From Alnus glutinosa (lineage: Eukaryota > Streptophyta > Magnoliopsida > Fagales > Betulaceae): a stretch of DNA of 64,000 nt. Position 1 is the stretch's first letter, and each line of letters opens with the position of its first letter. The position numbers were made by a program, and so were the translations under genes. The stretch covers positions 4,233,501-4,297,500 of the forward strand of contig NC_084892.1 in assembly GCF_958979055.1 (NCBI RefSeq), in the 5' to 3' direction. Shown piece after piece: positions 1-11,649 of the stretch. The notes beneath the pieces are model-generated. The model was not told the origin of the DNA, ran no database searches, and saw only the letters and a program-made list of their open reading frames with translations.

Positions 1-20
1 AGCCAAAACAGATTTTGAAA

Positions 21-189
21 GAGTATATAATGTTATACACATACTACTATCTCACCACTATGACACAACGTTAACATGACATTCTCAATCTAATTTTAGA
101 TTTATTTTTGTTAAAATAAAATAAACAATCAATGAATTGACAATGTCACGTTAGCATAGTGTGATGGAGTGTAGTATCTAACATTACTC
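21..189. mobile_element. MITE, Mutator-type, 169 bp
   Basis: The element is flanked by the 9-base direct repeat ATTTTGAAA at 12-20 and 190-198. Its two halves are roughly inverted, starting near GAGTATATAATGTTATACAC and ending in TAACATTACTC. The same insertion with the same flank is present at 24233-24397, so it entered before the segmental duplication. A 9-base target duplication is typical of Mutator-like elements. Confidence 0.7.
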
Positions 190-839
190 ATTTTGAAAAA
201 GAGTAATGATACTCTGCACACCCATTTATCACACTTATTTCACACCCACTAACATAACGTGTTTTAAATGGCTTTCTTCTTCTCTTTCTTCATTTTTTTT
301 TTTTTTAATTTTCATTTTAAGTGATTAAGATGAAAAACCACTTAAAACACATTATGTCTAAGCTCTTTTGAAAATTTTGCCAAACATATAACTTTGGAAC
401 TTTGGGCACATCTAATAAGTGTAGTTAAATTTAAAACGCGAAGGTCACAACACTTCTTCTGTTTGGTGTTTATTACACTGACGATGAATTTGTCCAATTT
501 CATTTTGAACTTCCCTGATATTGATGAAACTTCAAGCATATATGTAGGGAACCAGAAAGCAATAGCGGTCCCAATACTGAGTGCCTACGTACAATGTTTG
601 TTTACATTTATGTTTTTGTCTTTTAATTATTTTCTGTTCTCAAGTCAAATACGTTAATAAACAACTTAAAACACAAAATACTCTGAAAAGACAAAAACAC
701 TAAATACTATTCAAAACACAAAAACATTTCCGCTTTGAATTGAAGGAGGTGGAGAACACGACTTCTTATAAGCACAATCATCCACTTCCAATTTGTAATA
801 AAACCGTAAGCCAGTGACATGAAAAGGTAGTTTGGTTTT

Positions 840-1032
840 GGGTTTCCTCATGTTTTTGGGTTCTGCGGGTGCTCTCAACTGCAGTGTTTGGGTTGCCTCA
901 GATTTTTGGGTTCTACGGATTTTTTCCTTTTCTCTTTCCTGTTTTAGTGTTTTTTTTTTTTTATAATTCATATGTTCTTAGGGGCTCTTTTACGTTTTTT
1001 ATAAATTTGTCTGATTACCTATCAAAAAAATG
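840..1032 (+). mobile_element. L1-type LINE 3' tail fragment
   Basis: The stretch ends in a plant L1 3' signature (short T-rich run, then TATCAAAAAAA). The same remnant sits in FIS1 intron 3 at about 25800-26000, so it predates the duplication. No coding part is left. Confidence 0.5.
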
Positions 1033-1140
1033 TAAACCACGAATGTTCGAATACATTGCAGAAGGGGAAGGTATATTCCACTGAATAGGACTTTAAGTTA
1101 AGTAGTTGCAGCACAAAAAGTAGAAAAACAGTTAAACAAC

Positions 1141-1265
1141 CTCAAAACATCGGCCCACAAGCTGCCGACTTCTTGAAAATTCACCACTTCTGTAACACCC
1201 AATAGCCAGAAGATAGAGCTTCTCCCTCTGCTCCAAAGGGCTGCTAGCATTATTGGTCACGGAAG
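1141..1265 (-). pseudogene. FIS1 exon 3 relic
   Basis: On the minus strand this matches FIS1 exon 3 (26108-26232) almost base for base and encodes a TPR-like stretch around EQREKLYLL.IGYYRSGEF. The donor GT at 1140-1139 survives. The acceptor, TTTGCAG in the real gene, reads TTTGAGG here and is lost. Exons 4 and 5 are absent from this copy, and exons 1 and 2 are not in the window on this side, so it cannot make FIS1. Confidence 0.85.
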
Positions 1266-2280
1266 CCTCAAATTAATGACAATGTTGCACAGTTCAAAAA
1301 TATAATTTCCACTGATGTGAAGTCCTGCATTTCCTTATATGGGAAACTCAAGAGAAACACATCAGAGAAACAATTGCATCACAAGCAGGAGAAAAGTTGG
1401 TCAGAGGATTAATCTTTTTTCTTCTCCATTTTTGAACAGAGAAGATAATTCAATTAAACTATAGAGGAAGGGAATCAGATCCACCTCCTTTTAGAAGATA
1501 ATTCAATTAAATGAAAGAGGAGAATTTTTTTTTTTTTTTTTTTTTACCACTTTGTGGAGGATCAGATTCTAATTGTTTATCTCAAGGCTATGTATGGTGC
1601 AGTCACTTCCTAACAATATCCCCTGGGCACTAGCAGAATGTGGGACTGCCTTGGCTTTTAAGGGATTGTAAGGAATAAGCCCAAGATAGGACTTGCAATA
1701 GAAACTTTAGTACGACACCAGTGGTTACACTATTTTTTGGTTAAGTAATTAACAGAAAACTCATAGAATTGATTTCACTGGCTCCATAAAGTGGTAGCAA
1801 AACATTCTAAACAAGTGTAAATTAAACTCCCCCTAATCTGGCAACAACCAATAAAACATGACCACCGGAATTCTCTTCTCCGATTTCGACTTGGACATTG
1901 AAAACCAACTCTTTAGGGTGTTAAGTCTTCTTCATGTTCTTCTCCTCCTTCCTCCCATTATTTTATTTGTCCTTACATGCCTTTTTGTTCCCGGAGGACC
2001 AAGAGAATCGCACACGCCATCCTTTGACAAGATGCACCTCTAGATGGTATATAAGAAGAGACATTCCACCAAAGAACATTCCTTGTTCTTGTAAGTCCAT
2101 TCAAACCAAAAATAAGATTTATGTCACGAGTTCCAGTGATCGGATCGTTGCTGAAGTTGAAAGGGTGCTTCCGACAGATATCAAAACCAACAGGAATCTC
2201 AGCATTCAGCTTGTACTCGGTTTAAGGAAAGCATGTCAGTGTAACAGTGTTCTTGTCCATTAATTCCTCCTTTTCGGATG

Positions 2281-2992
2281 TTGGACTAAGCAAGTATCTA
2301 AGAATAATTCTATTCTCCACACCCAAATTCTTCACACCCATTTTATCGTATCATACCATACATACAAAGGTTTACTTGGCATAAGTTGAATGGCACTTAA
2401 GAATAAAAAAACTTTATATATATATTTTCTAATTGAAAAAGAAAATGATTACAGGGAAGGATCATTTTTATTTGGTAAGTGATTGTGAATTGGAATATTT
2501 ATTTGAATAGTAGTAAGAAATGATTAATGTGATAGAAAATTTGAGAATGTTTTATAAAAAATTAAAAAAGTTTTGTTTTGTAGTGGGTTTTTTTGGTTGA
2601 ATAATAATAAAAAATTATTGATGTGATGTAAAAAGTATAAAAAAGTAAGAATGTTTTTTATTTGATATTTTTGGGAGAAGTAAAATGAAAATGAAAATTT
2701 TGTGGATGATTTACCAAACAAGCTCTTTTACTCCTGATCTGAAAGGAAGAAGTGAATGATCCTAAAAATAAAAGTAGGGTGGGCTTCCAAACAACAAACT
2801 CAATACAAACTAAAACATTGCAGAAATAATTACAAAAGGTAAGAAATGAATCAAACAAGTAACTCGATCCTCACAAGGGGCTGCAGAAGGCGGTTACAAA
2901 AGCAAAAGGGGTACAGATTAAGATGAACCTATCTGAACCCCTACTTGGAACTAACAACAATCACCAGAAAAGGGCCGAACCTAGATAAGCAC
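2281..2992. other. Gene-free AT-rich stretch
   Basis: No coding frame with recognisable content is seen. The sequence is rich in short A and T runs and loses similarity to the FIS1 partner region at its left edge. It ends where the LTR-like block begins. Confidence 0.5.
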
Positions 2993-4720
2993 TGTTGGCG
3001 TGCTGTCGCGAGCACCCAAAAATAAAAACCTTACTTCTAAAATATATGTAGTAGTGCAAGTAAGGGTCGATCCCACAGAGAGTAATTAGCCGAGTTTTAT
3101 GCTACGTGAACAAGGATGGGGGAGGTTTTGAGTATGAAAATAATTTTAAGAAAAATAACAAAGAAACAATTTAAAATATTAATCAAGTAAGGAAACATTG
3201 GTTTAAGTCAACTTCCACCATCGGAATTTTACAACTGATCATCGATGCAAATATATATCAATTCATACTTTGAATATTCACTGTTGAAACTATTTTCCTA
3301 TCTCTCCTTAGTCGTAGTTAATTAGAAGACAAGCGCTCTAATTAACTCTAACTACTAAACAACCTAAGACAAGCGCTATAGGTTTAATCTAGTAGCAGCC
3401 TTAAGAATTAGAGAGATCGATGAAGCGAAACAACACAAGCACAAGCGGTTGCATTTAATTTCGTCGGATGTTCTTCCTAAGATTTAATAATCACTGAGAA
3501 GCAACAAATCATTAAATCTTAGTTGCTTCACAGATTGGAGGGATCAAACAATTACGGATTTGATATCCAGCCTAGCAACAGATTGCAACGAATAACAAAC
3601 TAGTAGACTTCCTAGGATTTAATGATCGCCAGCGTAGAAACTCAGTCAAATCATTAAATCTTAGTCGTTAAACGAGACAATCATAAAAATAAGTATAGAA
3701 GAACATCTGATACTCAAAGCATAAATCGAACAATGAAAACAAATTAGATCTTACAGTTTTATTGATTCCGAGGCTTCCGTTTCCTTCGACCAATTATGAA
3801 AGTTTAGCCACGTAGGGCCATGACTAAAACTCAAGGAAGTTAGGGAAGAGGGGAGAAGATGGAAGATAGAAAATGTGTGGTAGAAGGTGTGTGTTGTGTG
3901 TCATGGTTCCCCCCTTTTATACATGTTTCATCCCATATGCTAGAAACCTAGGAAATCTCCTAAAGAAAGATATTGTAAATACTATCCTAAAATAACAATA
4001 CACAAATCTACTAATTAAGGAAAATATTAAACATAAAATAAAGGCTAGGATAACTATGAAGGTGATGATTTCAATGGGGACTTTTGTTGCCATATGCTTT
4101 ATCGATTCTTTCCTTGTTTAAGTCCCCACAAATCAGCAAAGTATGAAGAGAAAATCAATTTGTCTTGTCATGGAAAGAGATGCTCATTTCATGTTGTCTT
4201 CTTCCGCGTGGTCCCCACAAATCTCTTCTTTATTTCCATGGTCCTCCACGCATCTTTTCTCTCCTTTTCTTCCTTTTGCTTTAACTTTTTATTTATTACT
4301 TGGCTTGGCTGGAATTGATTGGATGATTATGAAAAGGCTCAAAGTAAAGAAATTTACATATTTGAAAACTTCCTAAAATAAATCGCATCAGATCTACATC
4401 AGAATGTCAACTTCAAGCCCGATTTCTACCTTGATTCATCCGGTATCTCTCAAAACGCAAAACATAAAAGTTGTAGATCTTTTCTTGGCGTTTCACAGCA
4501 TCTTGAATCATCTCAATCGGAGCTTTTATGAGAGAGTTATGCCCAGATTACGAACTGATGTCAAATCTGTCCAAAATCGCCCAATTAGCTTTGTTTTGCA
4601 TTTAATGCCTCAATTTGCATCCTAAATCAAAATATTAGAATAATGAGTACATTTAGGCATTAAATAAGTATAAGAGATTAAATATAAAGGGGAAAAATAT
4701 GATATTTTACATTCTCATCA
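2993..4720 (-). mobile_element. Solo-LTR-like fossil, about 1.7 kb
   Basis: The block starts TGTTGGCGTGCT and ends ATTCTCATCA, so read on the minus strand it runs TGATGAG...CCAACA, an LTR-type TG...CA unit. It contains the phrase GGGTCGATCCCACAGAG, common in long plant LTRs. No internal region, gag or pol is present beside it, and no matching 5-base target repeat was found, so it is old or its edges are slightly off. The family (probably Ty3/gypsy-related) is inferred only. Confidence 0.5.
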
Positions 4721-4907
4721 TCGTAGTCCGATGTAATTAAGGACTGCAAGACAGAGAGGAACCAACACAAATTCGGTTACAAAAATCTTCAAAGTAAGAT
4801 CAAATTGCCAAAGAATAGGGAGACAACTACCCACAAAACAAGCTAGCAGAAAAATAAAAAAAGACGGCTGAACACACACAAAAAAAAAAAAAAAAAAAAA
4901 AAAAAAA

Positions 4908-4940
<33 letters not shown>

Positions 4941-6059
4941 AAAAAGAAAAAGAAAAAGAAAAAGAAAAAGAAAAGCAGTAAAAAAGCTCACTGAACAGTA
5001 GTTTGAACAAAAGACCGGCGGAAGAACTTCTAGCAGCAGCTCAAAGAACACGTGGCGGGAGGTGAGAAGTGTAGCATTACTTGGCATCTGATCATTATGG
5101 ATTTTTGGTGGCAAGTGGTCATAGTTGAAAATTAAAATTATGCTTAAGCGCATTTGCTGCCTTCTACCATTTTGGTTGACAATTTTTTAATTTATCATGT
5201 ACATTATGATCTTGGAAATTGAATAATTAAGAAAACTCTGATTGCCAAAGCGAGAATATGTTCAATTGAAATCTCCTGCAATTCTCTCAATCTCAACCGT
5301 TCATTACCAGAATGAGTCATGTCAACAAGAACTCATCGATCGTTGTGTTAATAGGTTCGTAGTTATACTTTTTTGAGTTTGAAATTGCTGCATATCATGT
5401 AAACACTACTTTCGAATTGCTTCCAAATGCGATTCCGTGAGAAGTGGTAGGTTAATTGGTTAACAGTTTTTAGAGTAATTCTACGAGAAGGACTATAGTG
5501 ATTTGTGTGCCCTCTCAAATATGACGTGAATTTTAAAATTATTATTAAATTTGAAATGATTATTATTATATTTTGATCTAATGATAATTTTATAATTATA
5601 TAACATTTAGGATGATAAAATTTAGAATAAATAATACTAAAGCAATGAGAGGAAATATAATTTTTTTTTATATTAAAATAATATTAAGGGAATATTTTTG
5701 TTATTCTTGGTGTTTTCTTAATTTATGAAACAACAAGATAATTTGATTATTTTTTTTATGAATTTTTCTTACTTTTGTAGGAAATGAAATAAAATTTAGG
5801 AAGCTACTTTTATGTTTATAATAAAATAAAACATCCATAATGAAACAGGAAAGCGCATGAAGGTAAACAGAGATGGTGGGCCACAGTGGGTCACCATCGT
5901 TGTGCTTATTTCAATGCCATTTCTGGTCAAGTCATCTCATGGTAAGCTTTACAACAGCAGCAGTAGATCCCACCACCTCCTAGGGTCGGTCACACTTCGT
6001 CTTTAGTTGAAAGGCAATGAAAAATGCTAAAAACATGCTTTGATGTGACACATAAATAT
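4721..6059. other. Gene-free stretch with purine microsatellite
   Basis: No convincing coding frame is seen. Positions 4871-4975 are an A run followed by (GAAA)n and (AAAAG)n repeats, which give a spurious phenylalanine/leucine-rich frame on the minus strand. The remainder is AT-rich intergenic sequence up to the 9-base target repeat of the MULE at 6060. Confidence 0.55.
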
Positions 6060-6068
6060 ATATTTTTT

Positions 6069-7545
6069 GGAAAATATCCCTACACAAATATTATACAACA
6101 ACCACACAACAGTTGACGTGGCTTGCAATAAAATATTGTTTTCTTTTTCTTTTTTTGTTCATGCGGCTAGAAAACCGGAGAGAGGGAAAATCAAATTTTC
6201 ATTTCCAATTCATTTCGCACGCTGCCTAGCCCCTCTCTCTCTCTCTCTGAAATTTCTCTCTGTACAGATCTTTTCTCCGGTCAGTGACGTCGCCGGCTTC
6301 TCCGTCGTCCGTCTTCCGGCGCTTCCCGCTCCGGCAGTTTCTCACTCACTCTCTCTCTCTCTCTCTCTCTCCGGCGGGAACCCAGCAGATTCAGTCGTGT
6401 CTTCGCCGTTCTCTCTCGGCGGTCGCCTCCTCTGTCGTCCGGCGCTTCCTCTCCGGCAGATTTCGTCTCAGTCCAGCTCTGTCTCCGGCCGGCCACGCTA
6501 AAAACAGGTTTTTTGTTCATGGTTTTTTGTTTGTATCACTGGGTGTTCATGGGTGTTCATGGTTTTTTGTTTGTATCACTGTTATTATGCTCAGAATTAG
6601 GTAAATACTCAAATATTTGATTACTCACAAATATAGAAATTTGATTGATTTCCTAAAAAATGACAGAAACTGTGGCTCTGCTTCAATGTATGTTTTCGTT
6701 GCAATCAACGAGAGTGAACGATGTCGTTTAGAGATGCCTAACAATTTCTTGCAGTCGTTTTGATCTCGGTGTTTGATCTAAGTTTGAAATCATTTTTATG
6801 ATCAATAGCAAATCACACAGAAGAGTCAATTTCCCTCGCTGTATCGAGGTGCTTATAGTCAATCTCTCAGGCTCAGCATTGTCTTTCAAACTTGCAAGTC
6901 TCTACTCTTCATCGAGTTTGTTCTTTTACAGTTTTACCTCTGTCTCCCATCCATTTGTCTCTCTCTCTCTCTCTGGCCGGGTCTGTGTGTTGGGTGTTCA
7001 TGAGTTTTTCATTTTCCTTGGTTGTTTTTCATTTTGCTTTATTCAAAATTTTGGGTTGTTTTCCATTGCACACAAGGTGCTTGATAAAATGCTCCACTGA
7101 CCATTTTTAGCTTCTCTTGGCAAGTTTTGTCCAAGCTAACATTTTCTACCATTAGTTTCTGAACTTCAGCCTCTGTCTGCATCTTCTCACCCTCTAACAG
7201 TGTCGTCTTTGCAACTAGCCTGCTTTGCGGCAACATTAGCAAACAAAACCACCCAAAAACAAAAACAAAAAAAAGAGAGTGCGTGTCTTGCAGAAAAAAG
7301 AGAGAGTATTAGGATTTTCTAACTCATGGTTTATTGTTTGTATCACTGTTATTATGCTCAGAATTAGGTAAATACTCCTATTAAAAATGCAAAGGCACAT
7401 CACTAACTGACACTCCCCTCAAGCTGGAGCATAGTATCACACATGCCCAGCTTGCCTAAAATGCTATAAATAAAACAGTGGTTGACACTCTTTAGACAAT
7501 ATGTCTGCTTGCTGGTCACCAGTTTTTCACATAAAAACATATATA
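6069..7545 (+). repeat. Left terminal inverted repeat of the MULE
   Basis: This arm is the inverse of 10434-12079. It contains CT microsatellites near 6231-6250 and 6347-6372 and, on the minus strand at 7039-7242, a 67-codon frame identical to that in the other arm. Long frames across 6281-6604 come from the CT repeats and are not genes. Confidence 0.85.
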
Positions 7546-8097
7546 TTAGAGCACACAATCTTCCTTAGAAAATGAACTTGTAGTGCATTTTGGTGATAAA
7601 AAAAATTAACAAATTCATCTAATTACAGATCAGACAAATTAGTGTTGATGCTTGATTACACTATCTTTTTATAGGATCAATCATGGACCTTGTATATTAG
7701 AATCATATAGCATTAATATTATTTTTCTCTCTTCCTCTCACAAATTGATAATATGGTATTAAAAATTAGTCATTAGATCAATAATTTTTTTTTTTCTTAA
7801 AAAAAAACAAAACATAAAAATTTAAGGCTACTCTTAATGTGTTATCTCTCAGCCAAAGATGGTTTTATGTTAAATGAATGGTTCAAATAGTAGTAAGTAG
7901 ATTTCTAAATTAGAATCCTTATCTCTAATCAAGAGTAAGAAAGCCTCGCTTTCACTATTCTTGTGTTATATATTCATGTCTAATCTTACTCTTTCTACAA
8001 TTCTCTAATGTGTAATAGAATTTTATTATTATTAACAAATTCTTACATTTTTCCATTCAATTAACTTGTAGTGCTTTTTAATATAGCATTTTCCAAA
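7546..8097. other. Inner MULE sequence before the FAR1 relic
   Basis: AT-rich sequence with no coding frame of note. It would be the promoter and 5' untranslated region of the FAR1-like gene. Confidence 0.4.
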
Positions 8098-8701
8098 ATG
8101 GACTCTTCAAGTTCACGAGTGGATAACTAGGGTGAATTTGACGGTGCTTTAACCCATCAAGATGATCATCAAAATGGTTAGATTTTTCATTTTTTTTTTA
8201 TTATTTATTTTATTTCTTTATTATTATTCAAGGTTTTTTTTATAAATACTTGGTATTCTTTTTTGGATAGATGTGAGTGAAAAAGTTGAAGAACTGAAGG
8301 ATTTAACGACTTTTAGTTCAGATGAAGAGTTGAGTGATAAGGAAGAAAATGTGGTACTACTTGTGGTGTTAAAGGATGATGAGAAAATTGAAGAACCGAA
8401 GTCATCAATGACTTTTAGTTCTATAGAAGAAGTTTGCTCTTATTATAGGAGGTATGCTAAGCAAACTGGGTTTGGTATAGTTCTATAGAATGGTTTACTT
8501 CCACCATGAGACCAAAATGATAGTTAATGGTATTTGATTTATTATTTTGGTCATTGTTATGTTTTCTTCAGAACAATATAATGATCTTGTTTTATAATAT
8601 GTATGTGTTTTCTTGCAGAGCTAAAATGAATATTTTGTGTGGGAGTTGTAATGGGGTAGCTTTCAAATGGACTCCTGGATGTACTGGAAAAGATTGACTC
8701 C
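8098..8701 (+). pseudogene. FAR1/FHY3-like transposase-family gene, broken
   Basis: The first exon, 8098-8176, opens with MDSSSSRVDN and then has an in-frame TAG at codon 11. It ends AAT G before a GT donor. The second exon begins at 8271 after an AG acceptor and joins in phase (G+AT = D). It carries an acidic stretch, then the start of a FAR1 DNA-binding domain (PF03101), with SSIEEVCSYYRRYAKQTGFG, before a stop at 8486-8488. A further cysteine-bearing piece lies at about 8620-8697 after another AG. No MULE transposase or SWIM domain follows. FAR1 proteins descend from MURA transposases, which fits its place inside a MULE. Confidence 0.65.
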
Positions 8702-9419
8702 ATTATTTTATTTTATTTCATTTTAATTTTTTTGTTCTTATATGATGTTCATATATGTTGTGTACTAGCTAAAGAAGTTGAGGTGAATTTTGGATGGTGT
8801 ATGTTATTCTAGAAAATCAGCTTTGGATGGTGAATTTTGGATGGTGTATGTTACTTTGAGTGATGGCTGATGTGTTGCTTTGGAAGAATTGGTATGGTAG
8901 TTGCTAATGTGCTGCATTTAATTTGCTGCCCACATATCTGCATTCGGATTCATTAATATGACAGCAATAGAAAGCTGTGTACCATCAGATGCTTAAGAGA
9001 TAAAGAACAGCACATTCAGGAGGCACAGGATCAAGGAAGCTCTCGAAAAATGGTAAAAAAAGTGAGATAAAAAAAAGTGGTTGAGGTTGAGGTTACAAGT
9101 AAGGTTAGTACAGTGACAGTGCCGGATTTGGCACAACATTGACCTGAAAAATGGTAAAAAAAAAAAAGAAAGAAAAAAGGTAGAAGGAAAAGAAATGTGC
9201 ATCAGTTAACTGAACCTGCAGAGATCAATAAATTCAAGACAAGGACTCAAGTTACATAAAACAAGACTTTTTCTTTTGAGGAAGAATAGAAAGGAGAAAT
9301 TACAGGGATTACATAAAATATATGGGTTTGACTAATCAAATACTGAATTTACATATCAACTTCCATCATAACTAAAATATTTGACAACGATCATTTTCAA
9401 CTTTCTTGTTTTCATCCTT
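8702..9419. other. Inner MULE sequence, no gene seen
   Basis: Contains a short local repeat of TTTTGGATGGTGTATGTTA at about 8790 and 8830 and purine-rich runs around 9050-9190. It is the 3' side of both the FAR1 relic and the convergent GRF gene. Confidence 0.4.
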
Positions 9420-9951
9420 TCATTCTAACATCAAGTAGTTAACTTCAAAACCACTATAACTACTGAGATAAATTACAAGGCCCAAAATGATTACAAGTAC
9501 TGCTACCCAAAACATCTTTCTATTACTTTGACGCAGACCCAACTCTAACTGAAGTCTAGCATGTTGTTCCTTGTGTTTTGTTTCAATCAGCTTCTCAAGT
9601 CTGTCAATATTGGCCATTGTCATCTTCTCAACTTTCTTAATATCGGTCTGTCTCCCTTTCTCTATGTCTCTCATATGTTCCTCCAATCTCTTCTCATAAG
9701 AAGTCATGTGGTTATCAGCCCACTTAAAAAAATCACAATCCCCAGCTTCCTGTGTGAAAACGAATAATAAATGTCATAAACCACTAACAAAAAAAAAAGT
9801 CACAATTAATTAATTTTAAAATTACCTTATACTTTATACAGTCATACCACTTTCTTTCGGGGTTGTCACTAATCCATGAGTACCTTAGACGTGCACACAC
9901 TCCACAGTAACATAACGGAATGGGTCTTGACGCATCACTATTTACCGACAT
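9420..9951 (-). CDS. GRF zinc-finger, coiled-coil, single-pass membrane protein
   Basis: Two exons on the minus strand, 9951-9826 and 9749-9420, join in phase 0 across a 76-base GT-AG intron and give 151 residues. Residues 1-55 form a GRF-type zinc finger (PF06839): PLCYCGVCARLRYSW, then WYDC, then EAGDCDFFKWAD encoded across the splice. A charged coiled coil follows (about 57-115), then one membrane segment (WVAVLVIILGLVIYL) near the C-terminus. Small plant proteins of this layout are common and of unknown function; the GRF finger binds nucleic acid in other proteins. No stop or shift interrupts it. It lies inside the MULE, so it may be element-borne or captured. The start is the first ATG before the zinc finger. 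Confidence 0.7.
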
Positions 9952-10433
9952 TTTTTCGGGCCTACCCAAAAAAAAAAAAAAAATTACATACATATAAATA
10001 TTATTAAAAAAAAATGTCCACATTCCTTTGCCCATATATTATTATCAAATTAATCAGCCAACATATCATTTTTTTTTTGTTTTGTTTTTTTTTTTTTCCC
10101 TAAAACCAAATCAGAACCAAGCAACTATACCAACATCATCCAACAATCGAAACCAGCAAACAAAAGACCGAATTTTTTTTCCCTCAAACCGAATTAGAAA
10201 CAACCAACGGACGGAAATTTACCCTTTGCTTGGCCTGGGAAATTTACATATATTGCAGTAACATATAAATGCTACCAACACTAAAAGTTCATTGGTACAG
10301 AGCCTTTGAAATTATACTGTTATAATAAGGCAGAAATTAACATTTCACAAAACTATGACAGGACTATAGAAGTTATAAGATTGACCGTCACCTTATCAAG
10401 GAGAAAATAAATTGTCAATCGATCTGCATTTCT
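9952..10433. other. Upstream region of the GRF gene inside the MULE
   Basis: Contains A/T homopolymer runs and a CAA/CCA-rich stretch (10100-10230) that would be the 5' untranslated leader on the minus strand. No other gene is seen. Confidence 0.4.
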
Positions 10434-11593
10434 TATATGAAAAACCGGTGACCAGCAAGCAGACATATTGTCTAAAGAGTGTCAACCACTGTTTTATTTA
10501 TAGCATTTTAGGCAAGCTGGGCATGTGTGATATTATGCTCCAGCTTGAGGGGAGTGTCGGTTAGTGATGTGCCTTTGCATTTTTAATAGGAGTATTTACC
10601 TAATTCTGAGCATAATAACAGTGATACAAACAATAAACCATGAGTTAGAAAATCCTAATACTCTCTCTTTTTTCTGCAAGACACGCACTCTCTTTTTTTT
10701 GTTTTTGTTTTTGGGTGGTTTTGTTTGCTAATGTTGCCGCAAAGCAGGCTAGTTGCAAAGACGACACTGTTAGAGGGTGAGAAGATGCAGACAGAGGCTG
10801 AAGTTCAGAAACTAATGGTAGAAAATGTTAGCTTGGACAAAACTTGCCAAGAGAAGCTAAAAATGGTCAGTGGAGCATTTTATCAAGCACCTTGTGTGCA
10901 ATGGAAAACAACCCAAAATTTTGAATAAAGCAAAATGCAAAACAACCAAGGAAAATGAAAAACTCATGAACACCCAACACACAGACTCGGCCAGAGAGAG
11001 AGAGAGAGACAAATGGATGGGAGACAGAGGTAAAACTGTAAAAGAACAAACTCGATGAAGAGTAGAGACTTGCAGGTTTGAAAGACAATGCTGAGCCTGA
11101 GAGATTGACTATAAGCACCTCGATACAGCGAGGGAAATTGACTCTTCTGTGTGATTTGCTATTGATCATAAAAATGATTTCAAACTTAGATCAAACACCG
11201 AGATCAAAACGACTGCAAGAAATTGTTAGGCATCTCTAAACGACATCGTTCACCCTCGTTGATTGCAACGAAAACATACATTGAAGCAGAGGCACAGTTT
11301 CTGTCATTTTTTAGGAAATCAATCAAATTTCTATATTTGTGAGTAATCAAATATTTGAGTATTTACCTAATTCTGAGCATAATAACAGTGATACAAACAA
11401 AAAACCATGAACACCCATGAACACCCAGTGATACAAACAAAAAACCATGAACAAAAAACCTGTTTTTAGCGTGGCCGGCCGGAGACAGAGCTGGACTGAG
11501 ACGAAATCTGCCGGAGAGGAAGCGCCGGACGACAGAGGAGGCGACCGCCGAGAGAGAACGGCGAAGACACGACTGAATCTGCTGGGTTCCCGC

Positions 11594-11649
<56 letters not shown>

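Larger units (their letters stand above)
1..2280. repeat. Segmental duplicate of the FIS1 3' half (partner about 24211-27215)
   Basis: From the first base this stretch runs parallel to 24211-27215: the same MITE, the same L1 tail, the same FIS1 exon 3 with flanking introns, and the same block at 1850-2220 (partner 26850-27200). Relative to the partner it lacks about 950 bases holding FIS1 exons 4 and 5, and it has extra sequence at about 245-400. Only an exon relic remains of the gene. The left edge continues the BAHD 3' flank seen at 24200, so another BAHD copy may lie to the left of the window. Confidence 0.85.

Noticed and set aside
2993-4720. A complete LTR element at this site
   Set aside because: Only one LTR-like unit was found, with no second copy or interior beside it, so it is called a solo-LTR-like fossil.
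4827-5153. Phenylalanine/leucine-rich minus-strand frame
   Set aside because: A translation of an A/GAAA repeat tract, not a gene.
6067-6604. Serine/leucine-rich frames in the MULE left arm (and the mirror at 11347-11901)
   Set aside because: They are produced by CT/GA microsatellites and are open in several frames at once; no protein family is recognisable.
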